A stretch of 21,738 nt of DNA. Source: JAMXLO01 sp035569235. Lineage in GTDB: Bacteria > Pseudomonadota > Alphaproteobacteria > Acetobacterales > Acetobacteraceae. Position 1 is the first letter of the stretch. Each line of letters opens with the position of its first letter. Below the pieces are notes generated by a model. It was not told the origin of the DNA. It made no database searches and saw nothing but the letters and a program-made list of their open reading frames with translations. Location: assembly GCA_035569235.1 (NCBI GenBank), contig DATMND010000213.1:1-21738 (forward strand), read 5' to 3'. A program made the translations under genes and the position numbers. Of the stretch, positions 1 to 8,587 are shown piece by piece.

Positions 1-151
1 CCTACGCAATGAAAAGTCGTGGCATCGTTGCTTTGCTTGACTTCGTGGCGCCCCCGTTCCCCAACCCCCTCCCGCAAGGGGAGTGGGAGGCATCATATCA
101 GTTCGCACTTCTCGCGCCGGTCACCCCGAAATCGCTCTACACTACCCCGAC

Positions 152-1576
152 ATGAGCGCTCTCCTCGACTGGCTCGGCCTGCATGCAAGCGCCGCCGCGC
201 AACACCACGCACCGGTGGTCGATGCCGCGGCATCGGTGGCCGCGGTTGCCGCGCTGCTTCACAACTCCGGCGCACGCGCCGCAGTCGTGGCGGATGCTGC
301 CGGGCGCGCTGTCGGCCTGGTCGAGCCAACGGACCTGATCGCTGCCCCGCAGGCCGCCGCCGGGCCGGGTGCCAGCGCGGCAACGGTAATGCAGGGCCCG
401 ACCGCACTCTGTGGCGAAGGCGAGGCGCTGCATGCGGTCGTGGCGCGAATGCGACGCGAGGGCCGTCAGGTGCTCGCACTGGTGGCGCCAGACGGACGTC
501 CCGCCGGACTGCTGACGCTGGACGCGGCGCTGTCGCCGCTGCTCGCTCCACTGGCAACCCAATTGGACGGCCCCGCCGCAACTGAAACCGCACAACAAGC
601 CGAAATTGCCGCCGCACTGATCCGCGATGGGCAGGATGGCGTCGCGGTGCAGCGCGCGTTGGCTGAACTGAACGATGCCGCAATGGAAGCGATCGCCGCG
701 CAGACCGTCGCCGCCATGCGCGAGGATGGCTGGGGCCAGCCTCCGGTCGGCTTCGCGCTGATCGTCATGGGCTCGTCAGGACGCCGCGAGAGTTTTCTCC
801 ACCCTGACCAGGACAACGGGCTGGTGCTCGACGCCTACCCAGACGATGCGCATTCCGCGATCGATCCCTACTTCATCGAGTTCTCGGAGCGGCTCACGAC
901 AGCACTGGACCGCGCCGGCTTCCCGCTCTGCCTTGGCCACGTGATGGCGACCAATCCGGTCTGGCGCAAGACGCTCGATCAATGGACCGCGCAGATCGGC
1001 CGCTGGGCACGGCAGCGCAGCGGCCAGGCGGTGCTGTCGGCCGACATCTTCCTGGATTTCCGTCCCGTCTTTGGCGACGCAAGCCTCGCGGGGCGGCTGA
1101 GCGAAACGGTCCTCGGCATCGCTGCCGCCTACCCGGCCTTCGTCCGCCAGATATGCTGGCAGGAGGCACGGGAAACGGCGCCGCTCACCATGTTTGGCCA
1201 GATCATCCCAGACGATGACGAGAAACGCATCGACCTGAAGCTGCGCGGCACTCTCCCGCTGGTGGGGCTGGTCCGCTTCATGGCATTGCGGCACGGCATC
1301 GGCGTGACCGGAACGCTCGACCGGCTGGCGGCGCTGCAGGCGGCGGGCGCGATCAGCTCAGGTCTGCACGCGGCGCTGGTCGAGGACTTCGCCGTGCTGA
1401 CCGATCTGCGGCTGCGCCAGCAGCTTGCCGACCACGCCGCGGGCGTGCCGCTCGGCAACCGCCTGGAGTTGGTCGGGCTGGCGGAGCGGGACCGCGCGCG
1501 CCTGGTCCAGGTGTTCCGCAGCATCGACCTGCTCCGCAAGGTCGCGGCGCAGTCGTATGGCGGTCAGCGCGGCTGA
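152..1576 (+). CDS. CBS-domain / DUF294 putative nucleotidyltransferase
   Basis: This 474-aa protein has a tandem CBS pair (about residues 25-150, two repeats each ending in a G-L hydrophobic strand). A DUF294-type nucleotidyltransferase domain follows, with the signature GSSGRRE at 207-213 and DQDN at 219-222, whose acidic residues would bind metal. The C-terminal third matches the DUF294 substrate-binding region. The family resembles the GlnD/GlnE nucleotidyltransferase fold, and the CBS pair suggests control by an adenine nucleotide; the substrate is unknown. An upstream in-frame ATG at 83 would add 23 low-quality residues. I prefer 152 because the CBS region begins soon after it, although neither start has a strong ribosome site. 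The gene converges on the symporter-kinase gene and overlaps its 3' end by 13 bp. Proteins of this class are often encoded beside SLC5-type transporters, so a shared solute-sensing role is plausible but inferred. Confidence 0.88.
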   Translation: MSALLDWLGLHASAAAQHHAPVVDAAASVAAVAALLHNSGARAAVVADAAGRAVGLVEPTDLIAAPQAAAGPGASAATVMQGPTALCGEGEALHAVVARMRREGRQVLALVAPDGRPAGLLTLDAALSPLLAPLATQLDGPAATETAQQAEIAAALIRDGQDGVAVQRALAELNDAAMEAIAAQTVAAMREDGWGQPPVGFALIVMGSSGRRESFLHPDQDNGLVLDAYPDDAHSAIDPYFIEFSERLTTALDRAGFPLCLGHVMATNPVWRKTLDQWTAQIGRWARQRSGQAVLSADIFLDFRPVFGDASLAGRLSETVLGIAAAYPAFVRQICWQEARETAPLTMFGQIIPDDDEKRIDLKLRGTLPLVGLVRFMALRHGIGVTGTLDRLAALQAAGAISSGLHAALVEDFAVLTDLRLRQQLADHAAGVPLGNRLELVGLAERDRARLVQVFRSIDLLRKVAAQSYGGQRG

Positions 1577-4275
1577 ACCGCGGAAGCCAGCTCGGCTGGC
1601 TGTTGTGCAACCGGCAGCGTCAGCGTGAAGGCGGCGCCCTTGCCCGGCGCGCTCGCCACCGCGATGGTTCCCCCATGGTGGTCGGCGATCATGCGGCAGA
1701 TCGCCAGCCCGAGGCCGGTGCCTCCTGGCTTTCGCGTCATAGTATCGCCCACCTGGCGGAATCGATCGAAGATGACGTCCTGATCCTCCGCCGCAATGCC
1801 TGATCCATTGTCGGTGACGCTGACGCGCTGCGCCGCGGCGTCACCGGTGAGCGCGACACGCACGATGCCCGTATCGGCGGGAGCGAATTTGGCGGCGTTG
1901 GACAAAAGGTTGATGACGACCTGGGCCAGCCGGTCGCGGTCGCCCCTCACCGGCGGCAGGTCCGCTGCGATCTCGAGCCGCAGCTCGATGCCGCGATCGG
2001 CAAACAGCCGGCTGGTTGCCGCCACAGCATCGCGCACCAGGGCCGCCAGATCGACCTCCGCCATGTTCCAGTCCATGGTGCCCGATCCGATCTTCGCCAG
2101 ATCGAGCACGTCGTTGATGAGCCGGGTAAGACGCTCGCTCTCGGCAATGATGATGCCGAGGAATTCGCCACGCCTCGGCGCCTCCAATTCGGGATTGTCG
2201 TGGAGGATCTCGGCAAAGGAGCGGATGGAGGTCAACGGCGTGCGCAGCTCGTGGCTCACCGTCGCGACGAACTCATCTTTCAGATGGTCGAGTTCCCGTA
2301 GGCTCTCGTTGGCGCGCCGCAACTCCTGCGTCGTCGCCTGCAAGGCTTGGGACTGCTCCTCCAGCTGGTGGCTGTAGCGCAGCAACTGCGATGATTCGTC
2401 GAGGATCAGCATCAGTTCCTCGACCCCAAGCGGTGCCTCGTGCACGACGGATGCCACCACCACACGCGCCGATGCGCCACCGATCACGCCGGCCAGCAGC
2501 CGCTCCGCACGATGGACAGTCGCCTGATCGACGGTGGCGGTGGCGGGATCCAGCCCGTGCTCGCGCGCGAATGGGCCGAATTCTTCCGCCGCTCGGGCCG
2601 GGCCAATGAACCTCCCCACCAGGCCGACCAGTTCGGCACGCGAGGATGCATCCACGCGTGCTGCCGGGATGCGTGCTTCGCGGCCGTACGAGGTTTCGAT
2701 GAAAGCTACCGCATGCGCAAGCTGCGATGGCGACGGCCGAAGCGAGACCGAGACCCCGATCAGCAGGCCGAAATTCGCCAGCATCGACCAGAACAGCGTG
2801 TGGGTGATCGGATCGAGCCCGCCAAGGCCGAACAGCGCGTACGGCCGCGTCCATTCCAGGCCGAACAGGCCGGCATCCAGAAACCCGTCCGGCAGCAGGC
2901 CGGAGCGGGCGAGCGAGGGCAGGAACAGAGTGTACGCCCAAAGCACAGTGCCGGCGGCGATGCCCGCGCCGGCGCCGGCGGCACGCGCGCCGGACCAGAA
3001 CATGCCAACCACAATAGCGGGTGCAAGCTGCGCGGCAGCAGCGAACGAGACCAGTCCGATCGAGACCAGCGCATAACTGCCGCCCACCACCCACGTGTAA
3101 AGCAGGCCGAGGAGCAGAAGCAGCACAATGCTGGCGCGGCGGATGCCGAGGAGCAGGCGCGTCAGGTCGGGGATTCCCGCCATGCGCCTCGGCAGAAGAC
3201 GCAGCAGCGCCGGCATGACCAGATCGTTCGAGACCATCGTGCCGAGTGCGAGGGTTTCCACGGCGACCATTCCGGTGGCCGCCGAGACACCGCCGACGAA
3301 AGCCAGCACTGCCAGCCAGGAGGCGCCGGCGCTCAGCGGCAGATCCAGCACGATCATGTCGGCGTTGGTGCCGGCCGGCAGCAGCAGCACGCCGGCGAGC
3401 GCGATCGGCAGCACGAACAGGTTGATGAGCAGAAGATACAGTGGAAAACCCCAGATCGCGTGGGCAAGGTCCGTTTCCCGCCGGTTCTCCACCACAAGCA
3501 TGTGGAACTGCCGCGGCAGGCAGAACGCGGCGGCCATCGACAGCAACAGCAGCGCCGTCCAGTCCGCCGGCGGCACCGCGAAGCGAGTGAGACCGGCCAG
3601 ATCGGCGCGCGCAGCGGCTCGGGCGAACAAATCTGCGAATCCGTCGAACAGCACCAGCCCGACGAACAGCCCCACAGCTGTCAAACACACGAGCTTGACC
3701 ACCGAATCGAAGGCTATCGCCGCCACAAGGCCAGGGCGGTGCGCGCTGAGGTCGGTATGGCGCGCACCAAACAGGATGGCGAACACGGCAAGCAGCACGG
3801 CGGTCGCGAGCGCCACATCGCTCGTGGTGAGGCCCGATCGTGCCGGCGGCAACAGAAGCGTCAGGCTCTCGGCCACCGCCTGGAGCTGCAACGCGATGTA
3901 GGGCACCGAGCCGGCCAGCATCACCAGCGTCACTAACCCCGCGAGCCAGGCTGACCTGCCGTAGCGTGTCGAGACGAAATCGGCGATGGAGGTGATGCGG
4001 CTCGCCTTGCTGACCCGGATCATCCGCGCCAGCAGCGATCCGCCGAGGCAGAACACCAGCGTCGGGCCGAGATAGATCGGCAGGAAATCGACCCCGCTGT
4101 GCGCGGCGCGACCGACCGAGCCGTAGAAGGTCCAGGACGTGCAATAGACGCCGAGCGACAATGTGTAGATCAGCCCGGATCGCCGCACACCGCGCCGTTC
4201 CGATCGCAGTGCGATGCCGAACAGCAGCCAGACATAGCCGCCGATGACCGCAAGCACCACCGGGGTCGAGGTCAT
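1564..4275 (-). CDS. SLC5-type sodium/solute symporter fused to histidine kinase (CbrA-like)
   Basis: This 903-aa membrane sensor kinase has about 13 hydrophobic segments of the sodium:solute symporter fold over residues 1-520. A region at about 535-615 resembles the STAC linker of CbrA-type kinases, followed by a predicted coiled coil at about 622-668. The HisKA domain carries the phospho-acceptor H675 in an HELRTPLTSIRS box. The HATPase has the N box (N789, NLLSNAAKFA), DNGSGIA and GGTGLGLAI. Unlike Pseudomonas CbrA I see no PAS domain between STAC and kinase. Transport or substrate binding presumably controls autophosphorylation and transfer to a response regulator, but no regulator gene lies nearby, so this is an orphan kinase within the window. 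The ATG at 4275 is preceded directly by GGAGGG. The solute cannot be read from sequence. Confidence 0.93.
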   Translation of the reverse strand: MTSTPVVLAVIGGYVWLLFGIALRSERRGVRRSGLIYTLSLGVYCTSWTFYGSVGRAAHSGVDFLPIYLGPTLVFCLGGSLLARMIRVSKASRITSIADFVSTRYGRSAWLAGLVTLVMLAGSVPYIALQLQAVAESLTLLLPPARSGLTTSDVALATAVLLAVFAILFGARHTDLSAHRPGLVAAIAFDSVVKLVCLTAVGLFVGLVLFDGFADLFARAAARADLAGLTRFAVPPADWTALLLLSMAAAFCLPRQFHMLVVENRRETDLAHAIWGFPLYLLLINLFVLPIALAGVLLLPAGTNADMIVLDLPLSAGASWLAVLAFVGGVSAATGMVAVETLALGTMVSNDLVMPALLRLLPRRMAGIPDLTRLLLGIRRASIVLLLLLGLLYTWVVGGSYALVSIGLVSFAAAAQLAPAIVVGMFWSGARAAGAGAGIAAGTVLWAYTLFLPSLARSGLLPDGFLDAGLFGLEWTRPYALFGLGGLDPITHTLFWSMLANFGLLIGVSVSLRPSPSQLAHAVAFIETSYGREARIPAARVDASSRAELVGLVGRFIGPARAAEEFGPFAREHGLDPATATVDQATVHRAERLLAGVIGGASARVVVASVVHEAPLGVEELMLILDESSQLLRYSHQLEEQSQALQATTQELRRANESLRELDHLKDEFVATVSHELRTPLTSIRSFAEILHDNPELEAPRRGEFLGIIIAESERLTRLINDVLDLAKIGSGTMDWNMAEVDLAALVRDAVAATSRLFADRGIELRLEIAADLPPVRGDRDRLAQVVINLLSNAAKFAPADTGIVRVALTGDAAAQRVSVTDNGSGIAAEDQDVIFDRFRQVGDTMTRKPGGTGLGLAICRMIADHHGGTIAVASAPGKGAAFTLTLPVAQQPAELASAVQPR

Positions 4276-4511
4276 CCCTCCGACGCTCTCCAGTTCAACC
4301 CGAACTCCCTTCTTTCAAAGTGCGCAAATTCCTGAAGTATCGGCGCCACCCGCCGGCAAACTGCCAGCCGCCTGAACGTATTACTCCCCTCTTCACGCGG
4401 ATTTACGACTTGTTCAGCATCCGATGTGTAGCGTCCTGAAGGGCGCGCCCTGGGAGGTCGGACTCGACACCGGATACGGTCGCGCAAGTTTACATAGGAT
4501 GACAGAAAGTC
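4276..4511. promoter_or_regulatory. Divergent intergenic region between symporter-kinase and Hint-protein genes
   Basis: These 236 bases separate two divergent genes and must hold both promoters. They are less GC-rich than the flanking genes. A perfect 10-bp palindrome (GGGCGCGCCC) lies at 4441-4450. No convincing sigma-70 boxes or known operator could be assigned by eye. Confidence 0.4.
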
Positions 4512-6311
4512 ATGGCGAACACGAACAGTTGGATTGGTCGCCGTTCCGGGACTGGGAACCTCTGGGACGACGCCACGAATTGGAGCAGAGGCGTCGTCCC
4601 CAACAACAACAGTGATATTGCGATCACTGCGTCTGGCACATACACGGTGATCATCAACGCCGGGGACCGACCATACCAGATCAGAAGCCTTACTCTGGGC
4701 AGTTCCTCCGGGGTAGTCCGGCTGACTGACAATGGTTCCCTGTCGGTCGCCACGAATGCTGTTGTCGACCACGCGATCATCGATGTCGGGGCAGGCGCAA
4801 CGGCGAGCATCTTCGGCAATCTGGCCCTGGATGCCGGTTCGAGCGCCACGGCCGAAGGTGCGTTCAATGTTGGCGGCGCCATTTCGGGCGACGGCGGCAA
4901 TGTCGAGGTGGATGGCGGCAACTTTCTTGCCGGCTCGCTTGCCGGCAGCAATGCTTACTCGCTGTCACTGGATGGCACCCTCGAAATCGCCGGTGCCATC
5001 TCGTCCGGCACCACCTTCACCTTCGCCGATGGCGGCGCGAACACACTGTTTCTCGACGATCCGGGTACTACTCTCAATGCCAGGATCACCGGTTTCGGCG
5101 GTGGGGATGTCATCGATATCGGTTCGCTAGCGTTCTCAAACAATTACACGCTGCACGTGGATGGCACCACGCTCACGATTGAGGACGGCACCAGCACTGT
5201 CTTCACGTTCAACGACATCAGTAACCCCGGATCGTTCATCCTAAGTGACGATGGCGGCGGTGGTACGGAATTCGTTGCGTGCTATGTCGCGGGGACACAC
5301 ATCGAGACCCCGGGCGGTGCGACCCGGATCGAAAACCTGCGCGAAGGCGATATGGTGGTGACGGCCGCTGGTGCAGCGACCGCCAGCAGACCCGTGTGCT
5401 GGATCGGCCATCGCAAGATCGACATTCTGCGCCATCCGAAGCCCGAAACCGTGTTCCCGGTTCGCATCCTGAAGGACGCGTTTGCAACTGGTGTTCCGAA
5501 TCGCGACCTCCGGGTTTCGCCGGACCATTGCATCTTTGCGGATGGCGTGCTGATCCCGGCCCGGCGACTGATCAACGGCGCCACAATCGTGCAGGACCGC
5601 GACCTGCATTCCATCGAATACTTCCACGTCGAACTTGAGAAACATGCGCTGCTGATTGCCGACGGCCTTCCGGCTGAGAGCTATCTGGATACTGGAAACC
5701 GCGCCTTCTACGACAACGCCGGGCTTGCCATGGTCCTGCACCCAGAGTTCTCGGTGAACGCCAGCCTGAAGACGTGGCAGGACGACGCCTGCGCGCCGCT
5801 GGCGGTTGACGATGCAGTTGTCGAGCCTGTTTGGCAACGCCTGGCGGCGCGTGCGGAGGCGCTTGGATGCCAGGCTGTAATCCCCGCAACCAGCAATGAT
5901 CCCCAACTGCACTTGCTGGTCGGTGGGCGGACAATCCGGGCTATCTGCACCGAAAACGGCGTGCACCTGTTCGCACTGCCTCGCGGCACAGACACTATTC
6001 GAGTTGTCTCCCGCTCCGGCTCGCCGGCCACGAATTGGCCATGGCGGGATGACCAGCGGCAATTGGGCGTCGCCATCGAGCGCATACGTTTCCAGGCCGC
6101 AGGTGGATTGAGCGACGTTCCGATGGATCACCCTGTTCTGATCGACGGTTGGCACAAGGCCGAGCGCCTCGGCATTCGACTGTTCCGGTGGACCGATGGC
6201 GCAGCGATGCTGACGGTGCCGCCGGATATGATCGCCACAGGCGGAATATTGGAACTCCATCTGAGCGGCACGGTGCCCTACCCGATGGAAGTGGCGGCCC
6301 TGGCGGCTTGA
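4512..6311 (+). CDS. Hint-domain (Hint_2) protein with N-terminal beta-repeat region
   Basis: This 599-aa protein has three parts. Residues 1-255 are Gly/Ala/Ser/Thr-rich short beta repeats; the opening WIGRRSG...W..A.NWSRGVVP resembles the repeats of autotransporter passengers and large Acetobacteraceae surface proteins. A Hint domain spans about 257-400. It starts at C257 in the block CYVAGTHIETPGG, has a core LRVSPDHCIF motif and ends near LPAESYLDTGNR. The tail (400-599) contains VVSRSGSPATNWPW, LGVAIERI and a GWH motif, seen in many Acetobacteraceae proteins. Hint domains catalyse an N-S acyl shift and self-cleavage or ligation at the conserved Cys, so processing at residue 257 is expected but not shown. 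There is no classical signal peptide, so export would need another route. The start is ATG 4512, with AGGA at 4496-4499. Confidence 0.85.
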   Translation: MANTNSWIGRRSGTGNLWDDATNWSRGVVPNNNSDIAITASGTYTVIINAGDRPYQIRSLTLGSSSGVVRLTDNGSLSVATNAVVDHAIIDVGAGATASIFGNLALDAGSSATAEGAFNVGGAISGDGGNVEVDGGNFLAGSLAGSNAYSLSLDGTLEIAGAISSGTTFTFADGGANTLFLDDPGTTLNARITGFGGGDVIDIGSLAFSNNYTLHVDGTTLTIEDGTSTVFTFNDISNPGSFILSDDGGGGTEFVACYVAGTHIETPGGATRIENLREGDMVVTAAGAATASRPVCWIGHRKIDILRHPKPETVFPVRILKDAFATGVPNRDLRVSPDHCIFADGVLIPARRLINGATIVQDRDLHSIEYFHVELEKHALLIADGLPAESYLDTGNRAFYDNAGLAMVLHPEFSVNASLKTWQDDACAPLAVDDAVVEPVWQRLAARAEALGCQAVIPATSNDPQLHLLVGGRTIRAICTENGVHLFALPRGTDTIRVVSRSGSPATNWPWRDDQRQLGVAIERIRFQAAGGLSDVPMDHPVLIDGWHKAERLGIRLFRWTDGAAMLTVPPDMIATGGILELHLSGTVPYPMEVAALAA

Positions 6312-6331
6312 CGGTCGCCGGCACGCAGCGT

Positions 6332-6994
6332 TCAGCGAACCGAAATAAGGTGCCGGACCGCGTGAAGGTCGGAAACGATCGCGACGCAGAGCGTCCGTAT
6401 GTCCGGGGTCGGTGTCAGCAGATCCGGCACCATCACGGCCATCATGCCGGCGGCATGCGCTGCGCGTATCCCGTTGAACGAGTCCTCCACCGCGAGACAG
6501 CGCCCGGGCGGGACACCAAGCGACCCGGCGGCCTGAAGGAACAGGTCGGGATGCGGCTTGCCGTGCTCGACATCGTCGCGCGTGATCACGACGGGCAGGC
6601 GGGTGCGCAAGCCTGAACGGCCAAGATGCAGCTCCGCCGCGTGGCGGGTCGCCGAGGTGGCCACCGCGGCGGGCAAACCGCGTTGGACCAGGAAGTCCAG
6701 CAGCTCCAGGGCACCCGACTTCAGCGGTATTCCCTGCGCGAGCAGGTCTTCACGATGTTCGGCATACAGCCTGTCGCATTCGGTGAATGGAAACTCCGGG
6801 CCGAGGTGCTCCTGCAGCATTTGATCGCATTCCTTGCCGGGTATGCCGATCAGCGAATGACAGAATCCGTCGCTGATCTCGAACCCGACCGCGGCCACGG
6901 CCCGCTTCAGCGCAAGGTGATAGACCCACTCGGTGTCGTGCAGGGTTCCATCCATGTCCAGGATCACGGCTTCGATAGGGTTCGGCAATGTCAT
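6332..6994 (-). CDS. HAD-superfamily hydrolase, beta-phosphoglucomutase-like
   Basis: This 220-aa HAD phosphatase/phosphomutase shows all four motifs. Motif I is DMDGT with nucleophile D13 and acid/base D15, motif II is the TSATRH region, the motif III lysine is in HGKPHPD, and motif IV is VEDSFNGIRAA. An alpha-helical cap lies between motifs I and II (about residues 18-85), as in subfamily-I enzymes such as beta-phosphoglucomutase and phosphoglycolate phosphatase. The substrate is probably a small sugar phosphate but cannot be specified. The frame extends upstream to 7264, but the homologous sequence begins at MTLPNPIEAVILDMDGT, so I place the start at 6994; no good ribosome site is visible. 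It converges on the Hint-protein gene with a 20-bp gap. Confidence 0.9.
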   Translation of the reverse strand: MTLPNPIEAVILDMDGTLHDTEWVYHLALKRAVAAVGFEISDGFCHSLIGIPGKECDQMLQEHLGPEFPFTECDRLYAEHREDLLAQGIPLKSGALELLDFLVQRGLPAAVATSATRHAAELHLGRSGLRTRLPVVITRDDVEHGKPHPDLFLQAAGSLGVPPGRCLAVEDSFNGIRAAHAAGMMAVMVPDLLTPTPDIRTLCVAIVSDLHAVRHLISVR

Positions 6995-7100
6995 GGTGGC
7001 AGCATAGGACCTGCGCCAAGCCAGGTGCATCCCGGCGCGCTGAACGCAGGGCCGTTGATGGTCACGATTTGTTATCCATCGTGTGCGCCTATAGCGGAGC

Positions 7101-7121
7101 CGCCGCCAAAAAATGGCGGCG
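7101..7121. promoter_or_regulatory. GC hairpin upstream of the Ala-rich protein gene
   Basis: A perfect 7-bp inverted repeat (CGCCGCC / GGCGGCG) encloses the 7-base A-rich loop AAAAAAT. It lies 30 bases upstream of the ATG at 7151. No U-tract follows on either strand, so it is not a classic terminator. It could shape the 5' leader of the downstream mRNA. Confidence 0.4.
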
Positions 7122-7150
7122 ATGTTCACCTCACACCGAACGGACGTGTT

Positions 7151-7516
7151 ATGGCATTGACGATCACTGCCGCCTCGGCGGCCGGCCACGTGCCCACGGG
7201 CGCGGCGCCTCCCCCTGAAGCTGCTGCGGCAAAGAAGGCCGCCGGCGCGACGGTTGCGAGCCAATCATCCGCGGCCTCTTCCAATACGTCGAGTGCGCAG
7301 CAACAGGCCGCATTGAACCAGTTGCTGGTCAAGTACACGCGTGACCAGGCACAGGGTGCTGACCCCCGAATTCTGTCCGCCCTCGGCACGCAGATCACGG
7401 CGGCAGCGAAAGCACTTGGCCAACACGTGACACTGCCGCATGCTCCGTCCGGTTCTGGCGCGCGCCCAGCGGCGCAGGGAGCGGCGACGGCGGCGAAGAT
7501 CAACGTGACGGCTTGA
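7151..7516 (+). CDS. Small Ala/Gln-rich hypothetical protein
   Basis: This 121-aa protein is not recognised. Residues 1-45 are low-complexity (Ala, Pro, Ser, Thr) and probably disordered. Residues about 46-95 form one amphipathic helical segment (QQQAALNQLLVKYTRDQA, then DPRILSALGTQITAAAKALG). The last 25 residues are again Ala/Gly/Pro-rich, ending in KINVTA. There is no transmembrane segment, signal peptide or cysteine. The frame is open from 6626, but that part is antisense to the HAD gene, so ATG 7151 is the likely start. The helical core could oligomerise or act as a structural or secreted small protein; this is inference. Confidence 0.6.
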   Translation: MALTITAASAAGHVPTGAAPPPEAAAAKKAAGATVASQSSAASSNTSSAQQQAALNQLLVKYTRDQAQGADPRILSALGTQITAAAKALGQHVTLPHAPSGSGARPAAQGAATAAKINVTA

Positions 7517-7552
7517 GGCTGGGCGACTCGGTTCATCAGCGAGGTTAGGAAC

Positions 7553-7570
7553 CGGGCGCGGGCGCGCCCG
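7553..7570. terminator. Possible bidirectional GC-rich terminator hairpin
   Basis: The inverted repeat CGGGCG ... CGCCCG has a 6-base loop and sits in the 68-bp gap between the convergent Ala-rich protein and NIPSNAP genes. Location and stability suit a shared terminator. The lack of a T-run on either side makes this tentative. Confidence 0.35.
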
Positions 7571-7584
7571 ATCCTGGCAGGCCG

Positions 7585-7908
7585 CTACTGCATGGTCGAT
7601 CTTGGGGTAGCGACGATCCGGGTGATGACCATCTTCTCGCGGTCCAGGCACTCGGGGACCCGCGGCGCGATCTTGGTCTTCCAGTGGTCGGTCTCATAAA
7701 CCGCCTTGTAGAGCGCCTCACGCTGGGCTTCGCTGTCGAAGCGGCGTATCCAGACATAGGCGGAATCGTCCGTCTCCCCGCGGAAACTGCCGCAGATCAC
7801 CATGCCCTTGGCTACCTGGAAGGGGATGATTTCCTCCTCCATGATCTTGATCCATTCATTCATCCTGCCAGGCCGCACGTGGTACTGGCGGAGTTCATAG
7901 AAGGCCAT
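7585..7908 (-). CDS. NIPSNAP-family protein
   Basis: This 107-aa protein matches the NIPSNAP fold, a ferredoxin-like dimeric alpha/beta barrel. It opens with MAFYELRQYHVRPGRMNEW and continues with the typical FRGETDDSAYVWIRRFDS segment and a W-K-P rich end. Bacterial NIPSNAPs are small cytosolic proteins of uncertain function, sometimes linked to monooxygenase or dehydratase pathways. An in-frame ATG at 7944 exists, but a strong ribosome site (GAGGAGAG) lies about 7 bases upstream of the ATG at 7908, which also begins the conserved region. The gene follows rsmD on the same strand with a 60-bp gap and may be co-transcribed with it, though it has its own clear ribosome site. Confidence 0.88.
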   Translation of the reverse strand: MAFYELRQYHVRPGRMNEWIKIMEEEIIPFQVAKGMVICGSFRGETDDSAYVWIRRFDSEAQREALYKAVYETDHWKTKIAPRVPECLDREKMVITRIVATPRSTMQ

Positions 7909-7968
7909 CGCGTTTCTCTCCTCTTGGTTGGACAGCCACAGCATAAAGCGCTGCGTGCGTCCGGGCCA

Positions 7969-8538
7969 TCAGGCCACGGGCTCGCCTTCGGTTGAGCCCT
8001 CGCGCCAGATGCTGATCCGGGCGGCGCCATGGATGCGCTCGGCGAGCAGATGTGTTGCGGGCGGCGGTTCATCGCGTCCAGTCTCGGCGACGATCACAGC
8101 TCCAGATGCGATCCAACCAGCATCCCGAAGCCGAAGCAACGCGCGCCGAACAAGGTCATTGCCATATGGCGGATCGAGGAAGACCAGGTCGCATGTGGGT
8201 CCAGGCGGAACAGCAAGAGCATCGGCCGGAAGAACGGTGCAAAGGCTGTCGGCGTGCAAGGCGGTGATGTTGGTGCGCAGGACTGCAAGCGCAGCCCGGT
8301 CCCGCTCGATGAACGTTGCGTGCGCGGCGCCGCGCGACAGCGCCTCGAGGCCAAATGCGCCGGTGCCGGCAAACACGTCCAGGACATGGGCACCTTCAAC
8401 CGCATCTCGCCCACCCCACGGCGCATGCAGCAGCATATCGAACAATGCCTGCCGCACGCGGTCTGCCGTTGGGCGCGTCTGGCTGCCCGGCGGTGCGATC
8501 AGTGTCCTGCCGCGCCAGAGACCTGCGACGATCCTCAT
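7969..8538 (-). CDS. rsmD: 16S rRNA (guanine(966)-N2)-methyltransferase RsmD
   Basis: This 189-aa class-I methyltransferase begins MRIVAGLWRGRTL, the hallmark RsmD N-terminus (R-I-x-x-G-x-x-R-G-R). It continues with TRPTADRVRQALFD, the SAM-binding VLDVFAGTGAFGLEAL and catalytic FLDPPYG (DPPY, the N6/N2 amino-methyltransferase motif). It would methylate G966 of 16S rRNA in the small ribosomal subunit. Length matches the family. The start at 8538 is set by homology, with no clear ribosome site. It lies 180 bp downstream of the pseudouridine synthase gene, a common pairing in alphaproteobacteria, but here a long palindromic element separates them. Confidence 0.94.
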   Translation of the reverse strand: MRIVAGLWRGRTLIAPPGSQTRPTADRVRQALFDMLLHAPWGGRDAVEGAHVLDVFAGTGAFGLEALSRGAAHATFIERDRAALAVLRTNITALHADSLCTVLPADALAVPPGPTCDLVFLDPPYGNDLVRRALLRLRDAGWIASGAVIVAETGRDEPPPATHLLAERIHGAARISIWREGSTEGEPVA

Positions 8539-8587
8539 TTGTGTCGGGACGCAAGCAAGCAGGATTCAACACGGAGTAGGCCGAAGC

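Noticed and set aside
60..90. Hairpin CCCCTCCCGCAAGGGGAG as terminator of an upstream gene
   Set aside because: The stem is short and imperfect and no upstream gene is visible at the left edge, so the assignment cannot be supported.
2440..3936. 498-codon plus-strand frame antisense to the kinase
   Set aside because: Gln/Arg/His-rich low-quality sequence typical of antisense frames in high-GC DNA; no motif or ribosome site.
2273..4144. 623-codon open frame on the minus strand inside the symporter-kinase gene
   Set aside because: It is a frame shadow: Arg/Ala/Pro-rich composition without any recognisable domain, fully covered by the clearly coding 903-aa frame.
4424..4615. Small plus-strand gene before the Hint-protein gene
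   Set aside because: It overlaps the Hint-protein start in another frame and has no ribosome site or recognisable sequence.
5241..6260. 339-codon minus frame antisense to the Hint-protein gene
   Set aside because: No domain or start signal; the opposite strand carries an unmistakable Hint domain.
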